Below, one piece after another: positions 26,680 to 36,604 of a stretch of DNA of 47,713 bases (positions are counted from its first letter, which is position 1; each line of letters begins with the position of its first letter). Position numbers and translations under genes: made by a program. The DNA is taken from contig JAUZSK010000062.1 of the NCBI GenBank assembly GCA_030949565.1, positions 1-47,713 on the forward strand, given 5' to 3'. The notes beneath the pieces are model-generated. The model saw only the letters and a program-made list of their open reading frames with translations. It ran no database searches and was not told where the DNA came from. The DNA is from Enterobacterales bacterium (GTDB lineage: Bacteria; Pseudomonadota; Gammaproteobacteria; Enterobacterales; Kangiellaceae).

Positions 26680-27591
26680 ATGAATAAAACCGTTAAAACG
26701 CATTTTTTACAGCCACAATATTGGCCAACCCATATAGCGCTAAGTTTGCTCAAGCTTATTGCTCACTTGCCGGTGCCATTGCGCCGTGGTTTGGCTAAAT
26801 TGTTGGGCTGGTTGATGTTTTACTTGGCCAAAAAGCGTCGACGTATTGCCAAGATCAACATTGATCTTTGCTACTCAGATCTATCCGACAAACAAAGGGC
26901 CAAGCTGTTAAAACAAAATATGCAGGCTACGGCCAATGGCTTAGTGGAAACGGCGAGTTGTTGGTATAGCGATCTTAGCCATCAACATAAGCATACAAAG
27001 ATCAATGGACAACAGCATCTTGATGCCGCAATAGCTAAGGGTAAAGGCGTGATCTTACTGAGTTTTCATATGACCAGTTTAGAAATGGGCGGCTGTCTGC
27101 TTGGTGCCCATTATGATTTTCATGCCATGTATAAACCCAATCGTAATCCGTTATTTGATAAGGCAATGTGTGATGGGCGATTGCAGCATTTAAACGGTTT
27201 GCTTGACCGGGATAATCTTAGAGGTACCATTAAAGCGTTGAAAAACAAGCAAATTGTTTGGTATGCGGCGGATCAAAATTACGGAGGAAAAACGGTGGTT
27301 TTTGTACCATTTTTTGGTATACAGACGGCAACCATTACCGCCACCAGTAAATTGGCTAAAATTACCGGAGCGGCGGTTGTCCCATTTACCCAAAGGCGAT
27401 TAGCTGAAAGTGATAGTTATCAGCTAGATCTCTATCCAGCGTTAGATAATTTCCCTAGTGGCTCTGAAACACAAGATGCAACTCGCATTAACGCCTTTTT
27501 GCAGCAGTATTTACAGCAGTATCCAGTGGATTATATGTGGTTACATCAACGATTTAGGAGCAGACCTGCTGGTGAAAAACCAATTTATTAG
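26680..27591 (+). CDS. LpxL/HtrB-family lipid A acyltransferase
   Basis: The 303-residue protein matches the late lipid A acyltransferases in length and motifs. The catalytic HX4E dyad is His130/Glu135 in LLSFHMTSLEMGG, followed by MYKPNRNPLFDKAM and AADQNYGGKTVVFVPFFG, and the C-terminal DYMWLHQRFRSRPAGE matches the family end. An N-terminal hydrophobic segment at about 18-52 anchors it in the inner membrane. It would add a secondary acyl chain to Kdo2-lipid A or its precursor. Whether it is the lauroyl (LpxL), myristoyl (LpxM) or another paralogue cannot be decided. No ribosome binding site stands out. Confidence 0.85.
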   Translation: MNKTVKTHFLQPQYWPTHIALSLLKLIAHLPVPLRRGLAKLLGWLMFYLAKKRRRIAKINIDLCYSDLSDKQRAKLLKQNMQATANGLVETASCWYSDLSHQHKHTKINGQQHLDAAIAKGKGVILLSFHMTSLEMGGCLLGAHYDFHAMYKPNRNPLFDKAMCDGRLQHLNGLLDRDNLRGTIKALKNKQIVWYAADQNYGGKTVVFVPFFGIQTATITATSKLAKITGAAVVPFTQRRLAESDSYQLDLYPALDNFPSGSETQDATRINAFLQQYLQQYPVDYMWLHQRFRSRPAGEKPIY

Positions 27592-28336
27592 TCATTGTCC
27601 AGCCTAACAAAATTCGAATGTAACGGGTTTCAGGATTTTGGGCAGCCTCTGCATATTAGCAGTCATCCTGGGCAAAAAGCGCAGTTCGGCAATCTGTTAC
27701 AATGATGTTCAGGCTAATGGATTACCGCGTCGTACCTCCTCGTAATGACGGCTTTCGGAGAGGGATTACCGCGTCGTACCTCCTCGTAATGACGGCTTTC
27801 GGAGAGGGATTACCGCGTCGTACCTCCTCGTAATGACGGCTTTCGGAGAGGGATTACCGCGTCGTACCTCCTCGTAATGACGGCTTTCGGAGAGGATTAC
27901 CGCGTCGTACCTCCTCGTAAGTGACGGCTTTCGGAGAGGGATTACCGCGTCGTACCTCCTCGTAATGACGGCTTTCGGAGAGGGATTACCGCGTCGTACC
28001 TCCTCGTAATGACGGCTTTCGGAGAGGGATTACCGCGTCGTACCTCCTTGTAATGACGGCTTTTTGGGTAGAGAACACCGCTTCGGCTCGCAAAATAGCC
28101 CTTCTGACCGGCAATTGAAAAACATTGAAACCTTTCGACACCATTTAAGCGAAGATATACCACAACTATCGGCTAAAATAGGGTACAATGCGCCCTTTTA
28201 AAATTCTCAGTAGAAATTCGGCTTAAAACAATTGTCATGCTTGCTAAAAGCATTGAATTTATTGACTTTAGATTGGTCTCAAGCAAACATAGACTGACCT
28301 TAACAGCTGGGTAATAGGATAGTAAATACAATCCCA
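27592..28336. other. Intergenic region before lepA with a tandem repeat
   Basis: This 745-bp gap contains the 44-bp tandem array (27721-28065). After the array, 28066-28336 has the only promoter-like element noticed, TACAAT at 28184-28189, without a good -35. A minus-strand frame at 27942-28163 is partly repeat-encoded and is not accepted as a gene. Confidence 0.75.
27721..28065. repeat. 44-bp tandem repeat, 8 copies
   Basis: ATTACCGCGTCGTACCTCCT begins at 27721, 27765, 27809, 27853, 27896, 27941, 27985 and 28029. The steps are 44, 44, 44, 43, 45, 44 and 44; the 43/45 pair reflects a lost G before copy 5 and an added G inside it. Copies are otherwise nearly identical up to the last, which degrades after GACGGCTTT. 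There are no unique spacers. The unit resembles the dispersed CGTCATT...GAGGAGG type intergenic repeats common in bacteria, read on the other strand. Confidence 0.93.
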
Positions 28337-30136
28337 ATGGCATACACACAATACATACGTAATTTCTCGATAATCGCCCATATTGATCACGGTAAATCGA
28401 CCCTTTCTGATCGTTTGATTCAAACCTGTGGTGGACTTAGCGAACGAGAAATGTCGGCCCAAGTACTTGATTCTATGGATATCGAGAAAGAACGTGGCAT
28501 TACCATTAAAGCTCAGAGCGTCACCCTTAATTATAAAGCCCAAGACGGTCATGATTATCAGCTCAATTTCATTGACACGCCGGGTCATGTCGATTTTTCT
28601 TACGAAGTGTCGCGCTCTTTAGCCGCTTGTGAGGGCGCATTGCTGGTAGTGGATGCGGGACAGGGCGTAGAGGCGCAGACCCTGGCCAATTGCTATACCG
28701 CCATTGAACAAGACTTAGAAGTGATCCCCGTACTCAATAAGATTGACCTGCCGCAGGCCGATCCCGATCGCGTGGCGCAGGAAATTGAAGATATTATCGG
28801 TCTAGAAGCGCTGGACGCTGTTCAATGTAGTGCAAAAACAGGCGTTGGAATTAGTGAATTGCTGGAAGAATTAGTGGCCAAGGTTCCGCCACCCGTCGGC
28901 GATCCCGATGCGCCGCTGAAAGCCTTGATTATCGATTCTTGGTTTGACAACTACTTGGGCGTCGTATCACTTGTGAGAGTGGTTGAAGGAACCCTGAAAA
29001 AGGGTGACAAAATGCAGGCAATGTCCATCGGAAAACAGCACCTTGTTGATTTTGTTGGTATTTTTACACCAAAGAGAAACGACTTGCCAGAGCTGAAAGC
29101 GGGTGAAGTTGGCTACGTTATTGCCGGAATAAAGGATATTCACGGTGCGCCGGTTGGTGATACTCTTACTCATATGAAAGATGGCGCGGAGCAACCTCTG
29201 GATGGTTTTAAGCAGGTTAAGCCTCAGGTTTATGCGGGCATGTTTCCGGTTGCATCGGATGACTATGAGTCATTCCGTGATGCGCTGAACAAATTGAGTC
29301 TGAATGATGCATCGCTCTTTTTCGAGCCGGAAAATTCACAGGCACTTGGTTTTGGTTTTCGTTGTGGCTTTTTAGGAATGCTGCATATGGAAATTATCCA
29401 AGAACGACTTGAAAGAGAATACGATCTTGACCTAATCACTACCGCGCCAACCGTCATTTTTGAAATTTTAAATGTTAAAGGTGAGCTGGTTTATGTTGAT
29501 AATCCAGCAAAACTGCCTGATCCAAGCCATATTCAAGAACTAAGAGAGCCCATAGCTGAAGTTAACATACTGGTTCCACAAGAGCATTTAGGTAGCGTAA
29601 TAACGCTTTGTATTGAAAGGCGAGGGGTGCAGAAAAAGATGGAGTATATGGGGCTCCAGGTTTCTTTGGTGTATGAAATTCCGATGAATGAAGTTGTGCT
29701 TGATTTTTTTGATCGATTAAAATCAGTGAGTCGTGGTTATGCCTCGCTTGACTATGGTTTTAAGCATTTCCAACTGGCTGATTTAACCAAGCTTGATGTG
29801 TTAATCAACGGTGAAACCGTGGATGCTCTCGCCATTATTGTTCATCGCGATCAGGCCAAATACAGAGGCCGTGATCTGGTTGAAAAAATGAAAGAGTTAA
29901 TACCCAGACAAATGTTTGATGTAGCCATTCAAGCAGCCATTGGTGGTCAGGTCATTTCACGTGCGACGGTGAAAGCGCTAAGAAAAAATGTGACTGCCAA
30001 GTGTTATGGTGGTGACATAACTCGGAAGCGTAAGTTGTTAGAGAAACAAAAAGCTGGTAAAAAGCGGATGAAAAGTGTCGGTCGAGTGGATATCCCTCAG
30101 GAAGCTTTTTTAGCAGTGCTTAGAATTAACGATTAA
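28337..30136 (+). CDS. lepA: Elongation factor 4 (LepA) GTPase
   Basis: The 599-residue protein is full length for LepA. GTP-binding motifs are the P-loop [10 protein letters not shown], switch region [18 protein letters not shown] and NKIDLP. The second and third domains follow, then the EF-G-like domain ([20 protein letters not shown]) and the LepA-specific C-terminal domain ([19 protein letters not shown]). EF4 acts on the ribosome, promoting back-translocation or influencing initiation and assembly. It starts the lepA-lepB-DUF4845-rnc-era-recO-pdxJ-acpS string and is 45 bases before lepB. Confidence 0.97.
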   Translation: MAYTQYIRNFSIIAHIDHGKSTLSDRLIQTCGGLSEREMSAQVLDSMDIEKERGITIKAQSVTLNYKAQDGHDYQLNFIDTPGHVDFSYEVSRSLAACEGALLVVDAGQGVEAQTLANCYTAIEQDLEVIPVLNKIDLPQADPDRVAQEIEDIIGLEALDAVQCSAKTGVGISELLEELVAKVPPPVGDPDAPLKALIIDSWFDNYLGVVSLVRVVEGTLKKGDKMQAMSIGKQHLVDFVGIFTPKRNDLPELKAGEVGYVIAGIKDIHGAPVGDTLTHMKDGAEQPLDGFKQVKPQVYAGMFPVASDDYESFRDALNKLSLNDASLFFEPENSQALGFGFRCGFLGMLHMEIIQERLEREYDLDLITTAPTVIFEILNVKGELVYVDNPAKLPDPSHIQELREPIAEVNILVPQEHLGSVITLCIERRGVQKKMEYMGLQVSLVYEIPMNEVVLDFFDRLKSVSRGYASLDYGFKHFQLADLTKLDVLINGETVDALAIIVHRDQAKYRGRDLVEKMKELIPRQMFDVAIQAAIGGQVISRATVKALRKNVTAKCYGGDITRKRKLLEKQKAGKKRMKSVGRVDIPQEAFLAVLRIND

Positions 30137-30181
30137 CCTTAGGATTGCTTAATTAGGGCAACCAAATTAATAGGATGACGA

Positions 30182-31114
30182 ATGAGTAGTTTGTACGGTT
30201 TAATTTTAGTCAGTTTAATGTTTCTATCTGGAATCATTTGGTTGGTGGACGCTTTCACTGCGGGAAAAAAACGCAAAGCAGCGGTTCAATCGCTTTACGA
30301 CAAAATGCTTAAACCGCCACAATCTGCAATTGAAGCGGTAGCTGAAGAGCCTCTTTATGTCGATTATGCGAAGTCTTTTTTTCCTATTTTGCTTTTTATT
30401 GTTGTGATGCGCTCTTTTTTATGGGAACCCTTCCAGATCCCATCGGGTTCCATGAAGCCGACTTTGACCGAAGGTGATTTTATTCTAGTCAATAAGTTTG
30501 ACTATGGTTTGCGTTTGCCTGTCAATTCAAAAAAGGTGGTAGAAATCGGTTCACCCAAGCGTGGTGATGTGGCGGTATTTAGAGCGCCTGATACTGGCGA
30601 AGATTATATTAAGCGAGTGATTGGCTTGCCGGGTGATACTGTCCTTTACACCAAAGACAAGGAGCTTTATGTTAAACCTGCATGTGATCCGGACGTTGGA
30701 AAAGCACAATGTCCAATAATGCAGTTAGTCAATAAAGTCGTGGTTGATGGTCCCGGATATATCGATAAAAGTCCGAACGCTAGTTTTGGAGAGATTAATG
30801 TTGAATATGTTGAAGATTTATTTGGCGTTCAACACGGTATATTAAATAATCCTAATCGACCACAATATACCATCGAAGGTCGTCATATGGACTCTGTGTT
30901 TAAAGTCCCAGCAAACAAATACTTTGTCATGGGTGATAATCGAGACAATAGCAAGGATAGCCGTTATTGGACTTCAACCCATTTTGTTCCGGATGAAAAT
31001 TTGGTCGGGCATGCGGTCAGCATATGGATGCATTTTGAGTTTGGTTTTACTAATCCTTACATTAGTTGGATACCCACCGGTGTGGATATCAGCCGTGTAG
31101 GTGCGATTAAATAA
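30182..31114 (+). CDS. lepB: Signal peptidase I
   Basis: The 310-residue protein has two N-terminal membrane helices (about 4-23 and 66-80) and the periplasmic catalytic domain. The serine/lysine dyad is Ser90 in IPSGSMKPTL and Lys144 in DYIKRVIGLPGD; the box FVMGDNRDNSKDSRYW is also present. It removes signal peptides from exported proteins at the outer face of the inner membrane. It overlaps nothing and is followed by the DUF4845 gene, the usual gammaproteobacterial order. Confidence 0.97.
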   Translation: MSSLYGLILVSLMFLSGIIWLVDAFTAGKKRKAAVQSLYDKMLKPPQSAIEAVAEEPLYVDYAKSFFPILLFIVVMRSFLWEPFQIPSGSMKPTLTEGDFILVNKFDYGLRLPVNSKKVVEIGSPKRGDVAVFRAPDTGEDYIKRVIGLPGDTVLYTKDKELYVKPACDPDVGKAQCPIMQLVNKVVVDGPGYIDKSPNASFGEINVEYVEDLFGVQHGILNNPNRPQYTIEGRHMDSVFKVPANKYFVMGDNRDNSKDSRYWTSTHFVPDENLVGHAVSIWMHFEFGFTNPYISWIPTGVDISRVGAIK

Positions 31115-31256
31115 TTGATTGTTATCCGACTGTTTTAGTTTTTATAGAGCTTGCTGGGTTGTCTGTTCGCTGTGGCTTAAACTATGCTAAAATAAGATCG
31201 TTGCAAGATGATTCGTTATCGAATTTAAAGGTAATAACTTAATAGAGGTGATTAGT

Positions 31257-31637
31257 GTGAATAATCAAAAACAACAAGGTGCAACATTGTGGACATTTCT
31301 GTTTGTGCTTTCCATGTTTGTCTTTATTGCTATGTTAGCGTTTAAAGTGGTTCCTATTTATACCGAACAAACGATTATTCGTTCTGCTTTGCAAGATTTA
31401 GTCGATACCCCTGAATTTAATAGCATGTCAAATCAAAATGTCATTAGAAATATTCGTAATCGTTTAAAAATTAATAATGTTAGAGGGATGGACTGCCAAG
31501 CAGCTTTTAAGCCTGTAACCACTCGTTCCGGTGAAAAAATCATCAAAATTGATTATGAACAACGTGCACCAATCATGTATAACCTGTTTGCAGTGGTTCA
31601 TTTTGATGAAGAGATCCATAAAAGTCGCAAAAACTAA
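31257..31637 (+). CDS. DUF4845 family single-pass membrane protein
   Basis: The product of about 126 residues has one membrane helix (LWTFLFVLSMFVFIAMLAF) near the N-terminus and a small soluble domain. The GTG at 31257 is preferred over the in-frame GTG at 31248, because the SD AGAGGTGA (31244-31251) overlaps the latter and is well spaced from the former. DUF4845 proteins regularly stand between lepB and rnc in gammaproteobacteria; function unknown. The TAA overlaps the rnc ATG by one base, so the genes are probably translationally coupled. Confidence 0.88.
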   Translation: MNNQKQQGATLWTFLFVLSMFVFIAMLAFKVVPIYTEQTIIRSALQDLVDTPEFNSMSNQNVIRNIRNRLKINNVRGMDCQAAFKPVTTRSGEKIIKIDYEQRAPIMYNLFAVVHFDEEIHKSRKN

Positions 31638-32330
31638 TGGCAAATGAACAGCAGTTGAAAATGATACAAAAGGCCATCGGCTATCAATTTCATGAACCGC
31701 AATTATTAACTCAAGCCTTAACTCACCGAAGTGCCCATCAGCAACATAATGAGCGTCTAGAATATCTTGGTGATGCGGTCCTCGGTAGCGTTATAGCGAC
31801 GCAACTCTATCAGCAATTTCCAAAGGCGGACGAAGGCCAATTAAGCCGTTTGCGGTCTTTTTTAGTAAAAGAAAAAGCCCTTTCTGAGTTAGCAACACAA
31901 CTTAATTTTAGCCAGTTTCTAATTCTAGGAAGCGGCGAACTAAAGAGTGGTGGATTTCGACGAGATTCTATTTTATCTGATACTTTTGAAGCGATTATTG
32001 GTGCCGTGTTATTAGATAGTGATTATTTGACCGCTCAGTCAAAGCAATATTTGAATCTCTCACCGCAAAAGCTATCAAAGGGAAATATCTTGAAAGCGCA
32101 AAAGATACCCTAAAACACGTTTGCAAGAGTGGTTGCAGGGTAGAGGTTTTAAACCACCAGAATATATAGTGGTTGATTCTAAGGGCAAGGATCATGCGAA
32201 GCTCTATTGGGTCAGTTGTGAATTAGAGTCTCAGGATATTAATGTGACTGGGCAGGGTTCAAGTCGCCGGCGAGCTGAACAAGCCGCTGCAGAAAAAGCA
32301 ATCGAACAAACTGCTGGTGGAAGCAAATAA
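31637..32330 (+). CDS. rnc: Ribonuclease III, two frameshifts
   Basis: The N-terminal nuclease domain has the signature ERLEYLGDAVL and the second acidic cluster DTFEAIIGAVLLDS. After DYLTA one base is missing (about 32036-32043); the next frame reads AIFESLTAKAIKGKYLESAKDTLK. A second deletion, AAAA instead of AAAAA near 32113, leads to TRLQEWLQGRG and the dsRNA-binding domain ending AEQAAAEKAIEQTAGG. Joined length about 231 residues is normal. The enzyme cuts double-stranded RNA, including rRNA precursors. It is an important gene and all motifs are intact, so the shifts look like sequence errors. era starts four bases after the stop. Confidence 0.93.
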
Positions 32331-32333
32331 AAA

Positions 32334-33255
32334 ATGAAACAGAAAAATCAACAGCAACAAAAAAAATGCGGATTTGTCGCATTTGTTGGACGACCAAACG
32401 CTCGGCAAGTCAACATTGCTCAATCATTTGCTGGGTCAAAAGTTAAGTATTACTTCACGTAAACCACAAACCACTCGGCATCGCATATTGGGCATCGATA
32501 CCTTTGATAATACGCAGCTTATTTATGTGGATACACCTGGCATCCATAAAAAAGAACCTAGAGCAATCAATCGTTTGATGAATCGAGCTGCATCTAGCTC
32601 CATTAGTGATGTGGATTTAGTGGTGTTTATTGTAGAGCCTGAACGATGGACAGAAGATGATGAACTAGTGTTACATCATATCAAAAATAGTAACAAGCCA
32701 GTATTGCTGTTCGTTAATAAGATTGATCAAATTAAAGAAAAAGATAGACTACTTCCATTCTTACAAATATTGTCGGCTAAGCACAGCTTTAAGGAGCTGA
32801 TTCCTGGCGCTGCATTGCAGGGCGATCAAGTTGATAGGCTCAAACAACTGATTATCGACTATATGCCAAATGGCGATTTCATCTATCCAGAAGACTATTA
32901 TACTGACCGAAGTGAGCGATTTTTGGCAGCAGAGATTATCCGTGAAAAATTGATCCGCCAACTGGGTGATGAACTTCCCTATTCAATGACGGTTGAAATT
33001 GAACAATTCATTACCGATGACAATGGTACATTGCGCATTAATGGTTTGATTTTAGTTGAGCGTAATTCACAAAAATCGATTGTCATCGGCAAGGGTGGAA
33101 GCCGCCTAAAGAAAGTAGGTACCGATGCACGTAAGGATATGTTAGAAATATTTGACCAGAAAATATTCTTAGAACTTTGGGTTAAAGTTAAAGATGGTTG
33201 GGCAGACGATGAACGAGCTTTGCGTTCATTAGGTTTCGATGAGTTTTCAAGATGA
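32334..33255 (+). CDS. era: GTPase Era, one frameshift near the P-loop
   Basis: ATG 32334 begins [22 protein letters not shown]. At about 32400 AACGCTCGGC carries one extra C; AACGTCGGC would read [20 protein letters not shown], the Era P-loop. Switch and G motifs follow: [36 protein letters not shown]. The C-terminal KH domain has [20 protein letters not shown]. The full protein is about 306 residues. Era binds 16S rRNA during 30S maturation. A downstream in-frame Met at 32374 would delete the P-loop and is rejected as start. Confidence 0.94.
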
Positions 33256-33281
33256 AGTTGTTTCGAACTGATTGAGTTAGT

Positions 33282-34016
33282 ATGAATAAAGACAAAATTA
33301 CTTGTTACCTATTACATAGCAGACCTTTCAAGGAAACCAGTTTAATTACCCATCTTTTTAGTTGTGAACGGGGGCGACTTAGTTTGTTAGCTAAGGGAGT
33401 GAAACGCAAATCAGCTCAAGGTTTACGTGCTGTTTTACAACCTTTTAGTCTGTTAGAAATTGAATATGTTGGTCGAAGCGATTTAAAAACCTTATGTCAG
33501 GTCGAAGTTTTACAGTCATGGTCTAGCGTGTCTAATCGAGTTTTAGCTTGTGGTTATTATTTAAATGAATTAATCATGCGAGCGACCGAAGAGTGGCAAG
33601 AGTCTGAAGAGCTTTTTAATTGTTATCGGCAGAGCCTAGGTCAGCTCCAAGTGTTAGGCGAACAGCAAAACATTGAGTTAGCAAAAGTGTTAAGAAATTT
33701 TGAAGTGACATTGTTAACTCAGTTAGGTCTAGCCCCGGACTGGGAAAAAGATATTGTTCAAGCGGATATTGTTGCAAATGGTTTTTACCATTACATTGTA
33801 GATGAAGGATTTTCTCCGGTAGCCAGCGAAATAAATATGGATGATAAAAATCAAGTGGCTACTAATCAACCGCGTTGGATTGGCGAGGCTATTTTATCTT
33901 TATCTAGCGGTGAATATAAACCGGAGATGTTGCAATCATGTAAGCGACTGACGCAGCATCTGTTATTACCAGTGATAGGCGATAAACCCATCACTAGTCG
34001 AAAAATGTGGTTATAG
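33282..34016 (+). CDS. recO: DNA repair protein RecO
   Basis: The 244-residue protein has the N-terminal OB-fold (YLLHSRPFKETSLITHLFS, GRLSLLAKGVKR) and the helical C-terminal domain with FEVTLLTQLGLAPDW. The four-cysteine zinc motif of some RecO proteins is absent, as in many gammaproteobacteria. RecO loads RecA onto SSB-coated DNA with RecR. It lies between era and pdxJ in the conserved cluster. Confidence 0.93.
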   Translation: MNKDKITCYLLHSRPFKETSLITHLFSCERGRLSLLAKGVKRKSAQGLRAVLQPFSLLEIEYVGRSDLKTLCQVEVLQSWSSVSNRVLACGYYLNELIMRATEEWQESEELFNCYRQSLGQLQVLGEQQNIELAKVLRNFEVTLLTQLGLAPDWEKDIVQADIVANGFYHYIVDEGFSPVASEINMDDKNQVATNQPRWIGEAILSLSSGEYKPEMLQSCKRLTQHLLLPVIGDKPITSRKMWL

Positions 34017-34086
34017 AGTCTGGTTTCAAACTATTTTAATCAGTTATATTTTTAAATGTGCGGATAGAACTAGGAGAATTAATAGC

Positions 34087-34832
34087 ATGTCTTTAACATC
34101 CAATTCATCGATTTATCTTGGTGTGAATGTCGATCATGTAGCGACCCTGAGACAAGCTCGCGGTACCGATTATCCTCAAGTGTTTCATGGGCTTTACTGG
34201 CAGAGCAGGGTGGAGCGGATGGAATAACCATTCATTTAAGAGAAGATAGAAGACATATCCAAGATAGAGATGTGGAACTCGTTAAGGAGTGCATTAATAG
34301 TCGTTTAAATCTTGAAATGGCGGTGACGGATGAAATGGTTAAAATCGCTAAAAAAACCATGCCGGAATATGTTTGTCTGGTGCCTGAGAATAGACAAGAG
34401 ATTACCACTGAGGGTGGGTTGGACGTGGTTTCCAATTATGATCGAGTAAAGCGCGCTTGCGATGAACTAGGTGAAAAAGGTATTAAGGTTTCGCTTTTTA
34501 TCGATGCAGAAAGTGATCAAATTGAAGCCGCTAAATCGGTTAACGCTCCCTTTATTGAAATCCACACCGGACATTATGCGGATGCGACTAATGAGAGCCA
34601 GCAAACACAAAGACTGCGGCAGATAATTGATGGCGTAAAGCTGGCTAAAGATCTCGGTTTGATGGTCAACGCTGGACATGGCCTTCATTATCATAACGTT
34701 ACTGCTATTGCCGCCATTGACGGTATTTACGAATTAAATATCGGGCATTCTATTATTGCTCGGTCAGTTTTTGTTGGTTTAGAAAAATCGGTTGCTCAGA
34801 TGAAGCAATTGATGATTGAAGCGAGAAGATGA
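34087..34832 (+). CDS. pdxJ: Pyridoxine 5'-phosphate synthase, one frameshift
   Basis: ATG 34087 opens with IYLGVNVDHVATLRQARGTD; the frame breaks between about 34180 and 34195 (one base missing), and the next frame continues ALLAEQGGADGITIHLREDR. Further motifs are LEMAVTDEM, VCLVPENRQEITTEGGLDV, IEIHTGHYAD, VNAGHGLHYHNV and LNIGHSIIARSVFVGL, all typical of PdxJ. Joined length about 248 residues is normal. It condenses deoxyxylulose 5-phosphate with aminoacetone phosphate to form pyridoxine 5'-phosphate. The stop overlaps the acpS start (ATGA). Confidence 0.94.
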
Positions 34833-35209
34833 GTATATTTGGTGTCGGTATCGATATTGTTGAAATCGACCGAATTCAAACATCACTGAATAAATACGGT
34901 GACAAGTTTGCAAAAAAAATATTGCATAGCGCTGAATTTGAAATATTTTCTAAGCACAAATTCCCTGTCAAATATTTAGCTAAACGATTCGCAGCAAAAG
35001 AAGCCTTTGTCAAAGCGCTAGGTACTGGTTTTGTTAAAAACGTTACTATGCCACATATTCAAATTGTTAATCAAATTAGTGGGCAACCACAAATAATGCT
35101 TCATAAGGAGACCAAGGAACTGATCAATCAATATGAGTTGCAACAGATCCACCTGAGCATCAGTGATGAAAAACGTTATGCTATTGCGCAAGTCATCTTA
35201 GAGAAATAG
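34829..35209 (+). CDS. acpS: Holo-[acyl-carrier-protein] synthase
   Basis: The 126-residue protein has FGVGIDIVEIDRI with the Mg2+-binding Asp8 and RFAAKEAFVKALGTGF with the second metal ligand Glu. It transfers 4'-phosphopantetheine from CoA to ACP. The ATG overlaps the pdxJ stop by four bases, indicating coupling. It is the last gene of this conserved string. Confidence 0.95.
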   Translation: MSIFGVGIDIVEIDRIQTSLNKYGDKFAKKILHSAEFEIFSKHKFPVKYLAKRFAAKEAFVKALGTGFVKNVTMPHIQIVNQISGQPQIMLHKETKELINQYELQQIHLSISDEKRYAIAQVILEK

Positions 35210-35237
35210 CTAAACAACTATAAGAAGAAAATAAAAT

Positions 35238-36506
35238 ATGCAACAATCTAAAGGTTATACTCGTTTCGTCCTTTTCATGCTGACGTTGGTCTATATATTT
35301 AATTTCATTGATCGTCAGATATTGGTTATTCTTCAAGAATCGATAAAAGTAGACCTTAATTTATCGGATACTCAACTTGGTCTACTTTCTGGTTTAAGTT
35401 TTGCTATTTTTTATGTGGTAATGGGCGTTCCCATAGCGCGGCTAGCCGATAAAAAGAACCGCCGAAATATTATTGCTGTTTCGCTTGTCTTTTGGAGTGG
35501 CTTTACTGCTTTATGTGGCTTGGTTAATAACTATATTCAACTACTGCTTGCACGAATTGGTGTCGGAATTGGTGAGGCAGGGTGTAGCCCCTCAGCCCAT
35601 TCTATGATTTCGGACTACTATCCAGAGAAAAAACGAGCCACCGCACTTTCGGTTTATTCCAGTGGCATTTATATAGGTATTTTGTTCGGCTTTTCTTTAG
35701 GCGGATGGCTGGATCAAACCTATGGTTGGCGTATTGCTTTTATTGCAATAGGTTTACCTGGAATTCTTTTTGCCATTATCTTTTATCTATTAGTTAAAGA
35801 GCCTAAACGGTCACCAATGAACGCCGATTTGGTTGATTCCAATTTAAAATTATCTCAGGCGACGTTGTTTTCTCAAGTCAGTTATTTATTTTCAAAACCG
35901 TCGTTTGTTTTTCTTAGCGCAGCGGTAGGTTTGCACACTTTTAGTAGTTTCGCTTTAGGCAATTGGTTACCAGCCTTTTTATCGAGGATTCATGGTCTAT
36001 CGACTGCTCAAATAGGATTGTATGCTGGTTTGATTGTTGGAATTGCTGGGGCGCTTGGTACCTTGCTTGGTGGTTATTTAGCGGATAGGTTGTCGGTGAA
36101 TGATAAATCTTGGTATATGAAAGTTCCTGGTTATGCTGCATTAATAGCACTTCCTTTCTTATTAGTTTATTATTTATATCCGAGTGTCAGTATTGCGCTA
36201 GCAGCCTTATTTATTGCCTATGCTTGTTTAAGTAGTTTTTTGGCTCCCTCAATTGCCATTACCCATTCATTGGTACCAGATAATATGAGGGCTTTTTCAT
36301 CCTCGATATTATTTTTAGTGCTTAATCTTGTTGGTTTAGGCTTTGGTCCTCTTGTGGTTGGCATGATTTCAGATTATCTGGCGCCAAGCTATGGAGCTGA
36401 GTCTATCCGATGGGCGCTCGTGGCGACCCTAGTGGCCAATATCGCCGCCATTGGTCTGTTTTTTATGTCTGCAAAGCATATAAAAAATGATTTAACAGCA
36501 AATTAG
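35238..36506 (+). CDS. Spinster-type MFS transporter
   Basis: The 422-residue protein has about 12 helices. The N-terminal VYIFNFIDRQILVILQESIK and GLLSGLSFAIFYVVMGVPIA and the motif-A-like LADKKNRRNIIA are those of the spinster-like branch of the major facilitator superfamily; GIGEAGCSPSAHSMISDYYP is also characteristic. Substrates of the bacterial members are mostly unknown. It fills the gap between the acpS cluster and mreC, where one would expect mreB. Confidence 0.85.
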   Translation: MQQSKGYTRFVLFMLTLVYIFNFIDRQILVILQESIKVDLNLSDTQLGLLSGLSFAIFYVVMGVPIARLADKKNRRNIIAVSLVFWSGFTALCGLVNNYIQLLLARIGVGIGEAGCSPSAHSMISDYYPEKKRATALSVYSSGIYIGILFGFSLGGWLDQTYGWRIAFIAIGLPGILFAIIFYLLVKEPKRSPMNADLVDSNLKLSQATLFSQVSYLFSKPSFVFLSAAVGLHTFSSFALGNWLPAFLSRIHGLSTAQIGLYAGLIVGIAGALGTLLGGYLADRLSVNDKSWYMKVPGYAALIALPFLLVYYLYPSVSIALAALFIAYACLSSFLAPSIAITHSLVPDNMRAFSSSILFLVLNLVGLGFGPLVVGMISDYLAPSYGAESIRWALVATLVANIAAIGLFFMSAKHIKNDLTAN

Positions 36507-36604
36507 GCCATATGATGGATCTTCTCTATTTATAATTGAGTAAGAATGAGATAAAATATCAAAAAATAATATTTATCAATCGCTTAGAGTAAAAGGAGCT
36601 ATCC

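Noticed and set aside
27721..28065. CRISPR-like array
   Set aside because: Copies are contiguous 44-bp repeats with no unique spacers, and no cas genes are nearby.
27942..28163. Minus-strand 73-codon gene
   Set aside because: Its 3' part is the 44-bp repeat and there is no family match.
32374..33255. Shorter Era starting at 32374
   Set aside because: It would lose the P-loop; one extra base near 32400 explains the break.
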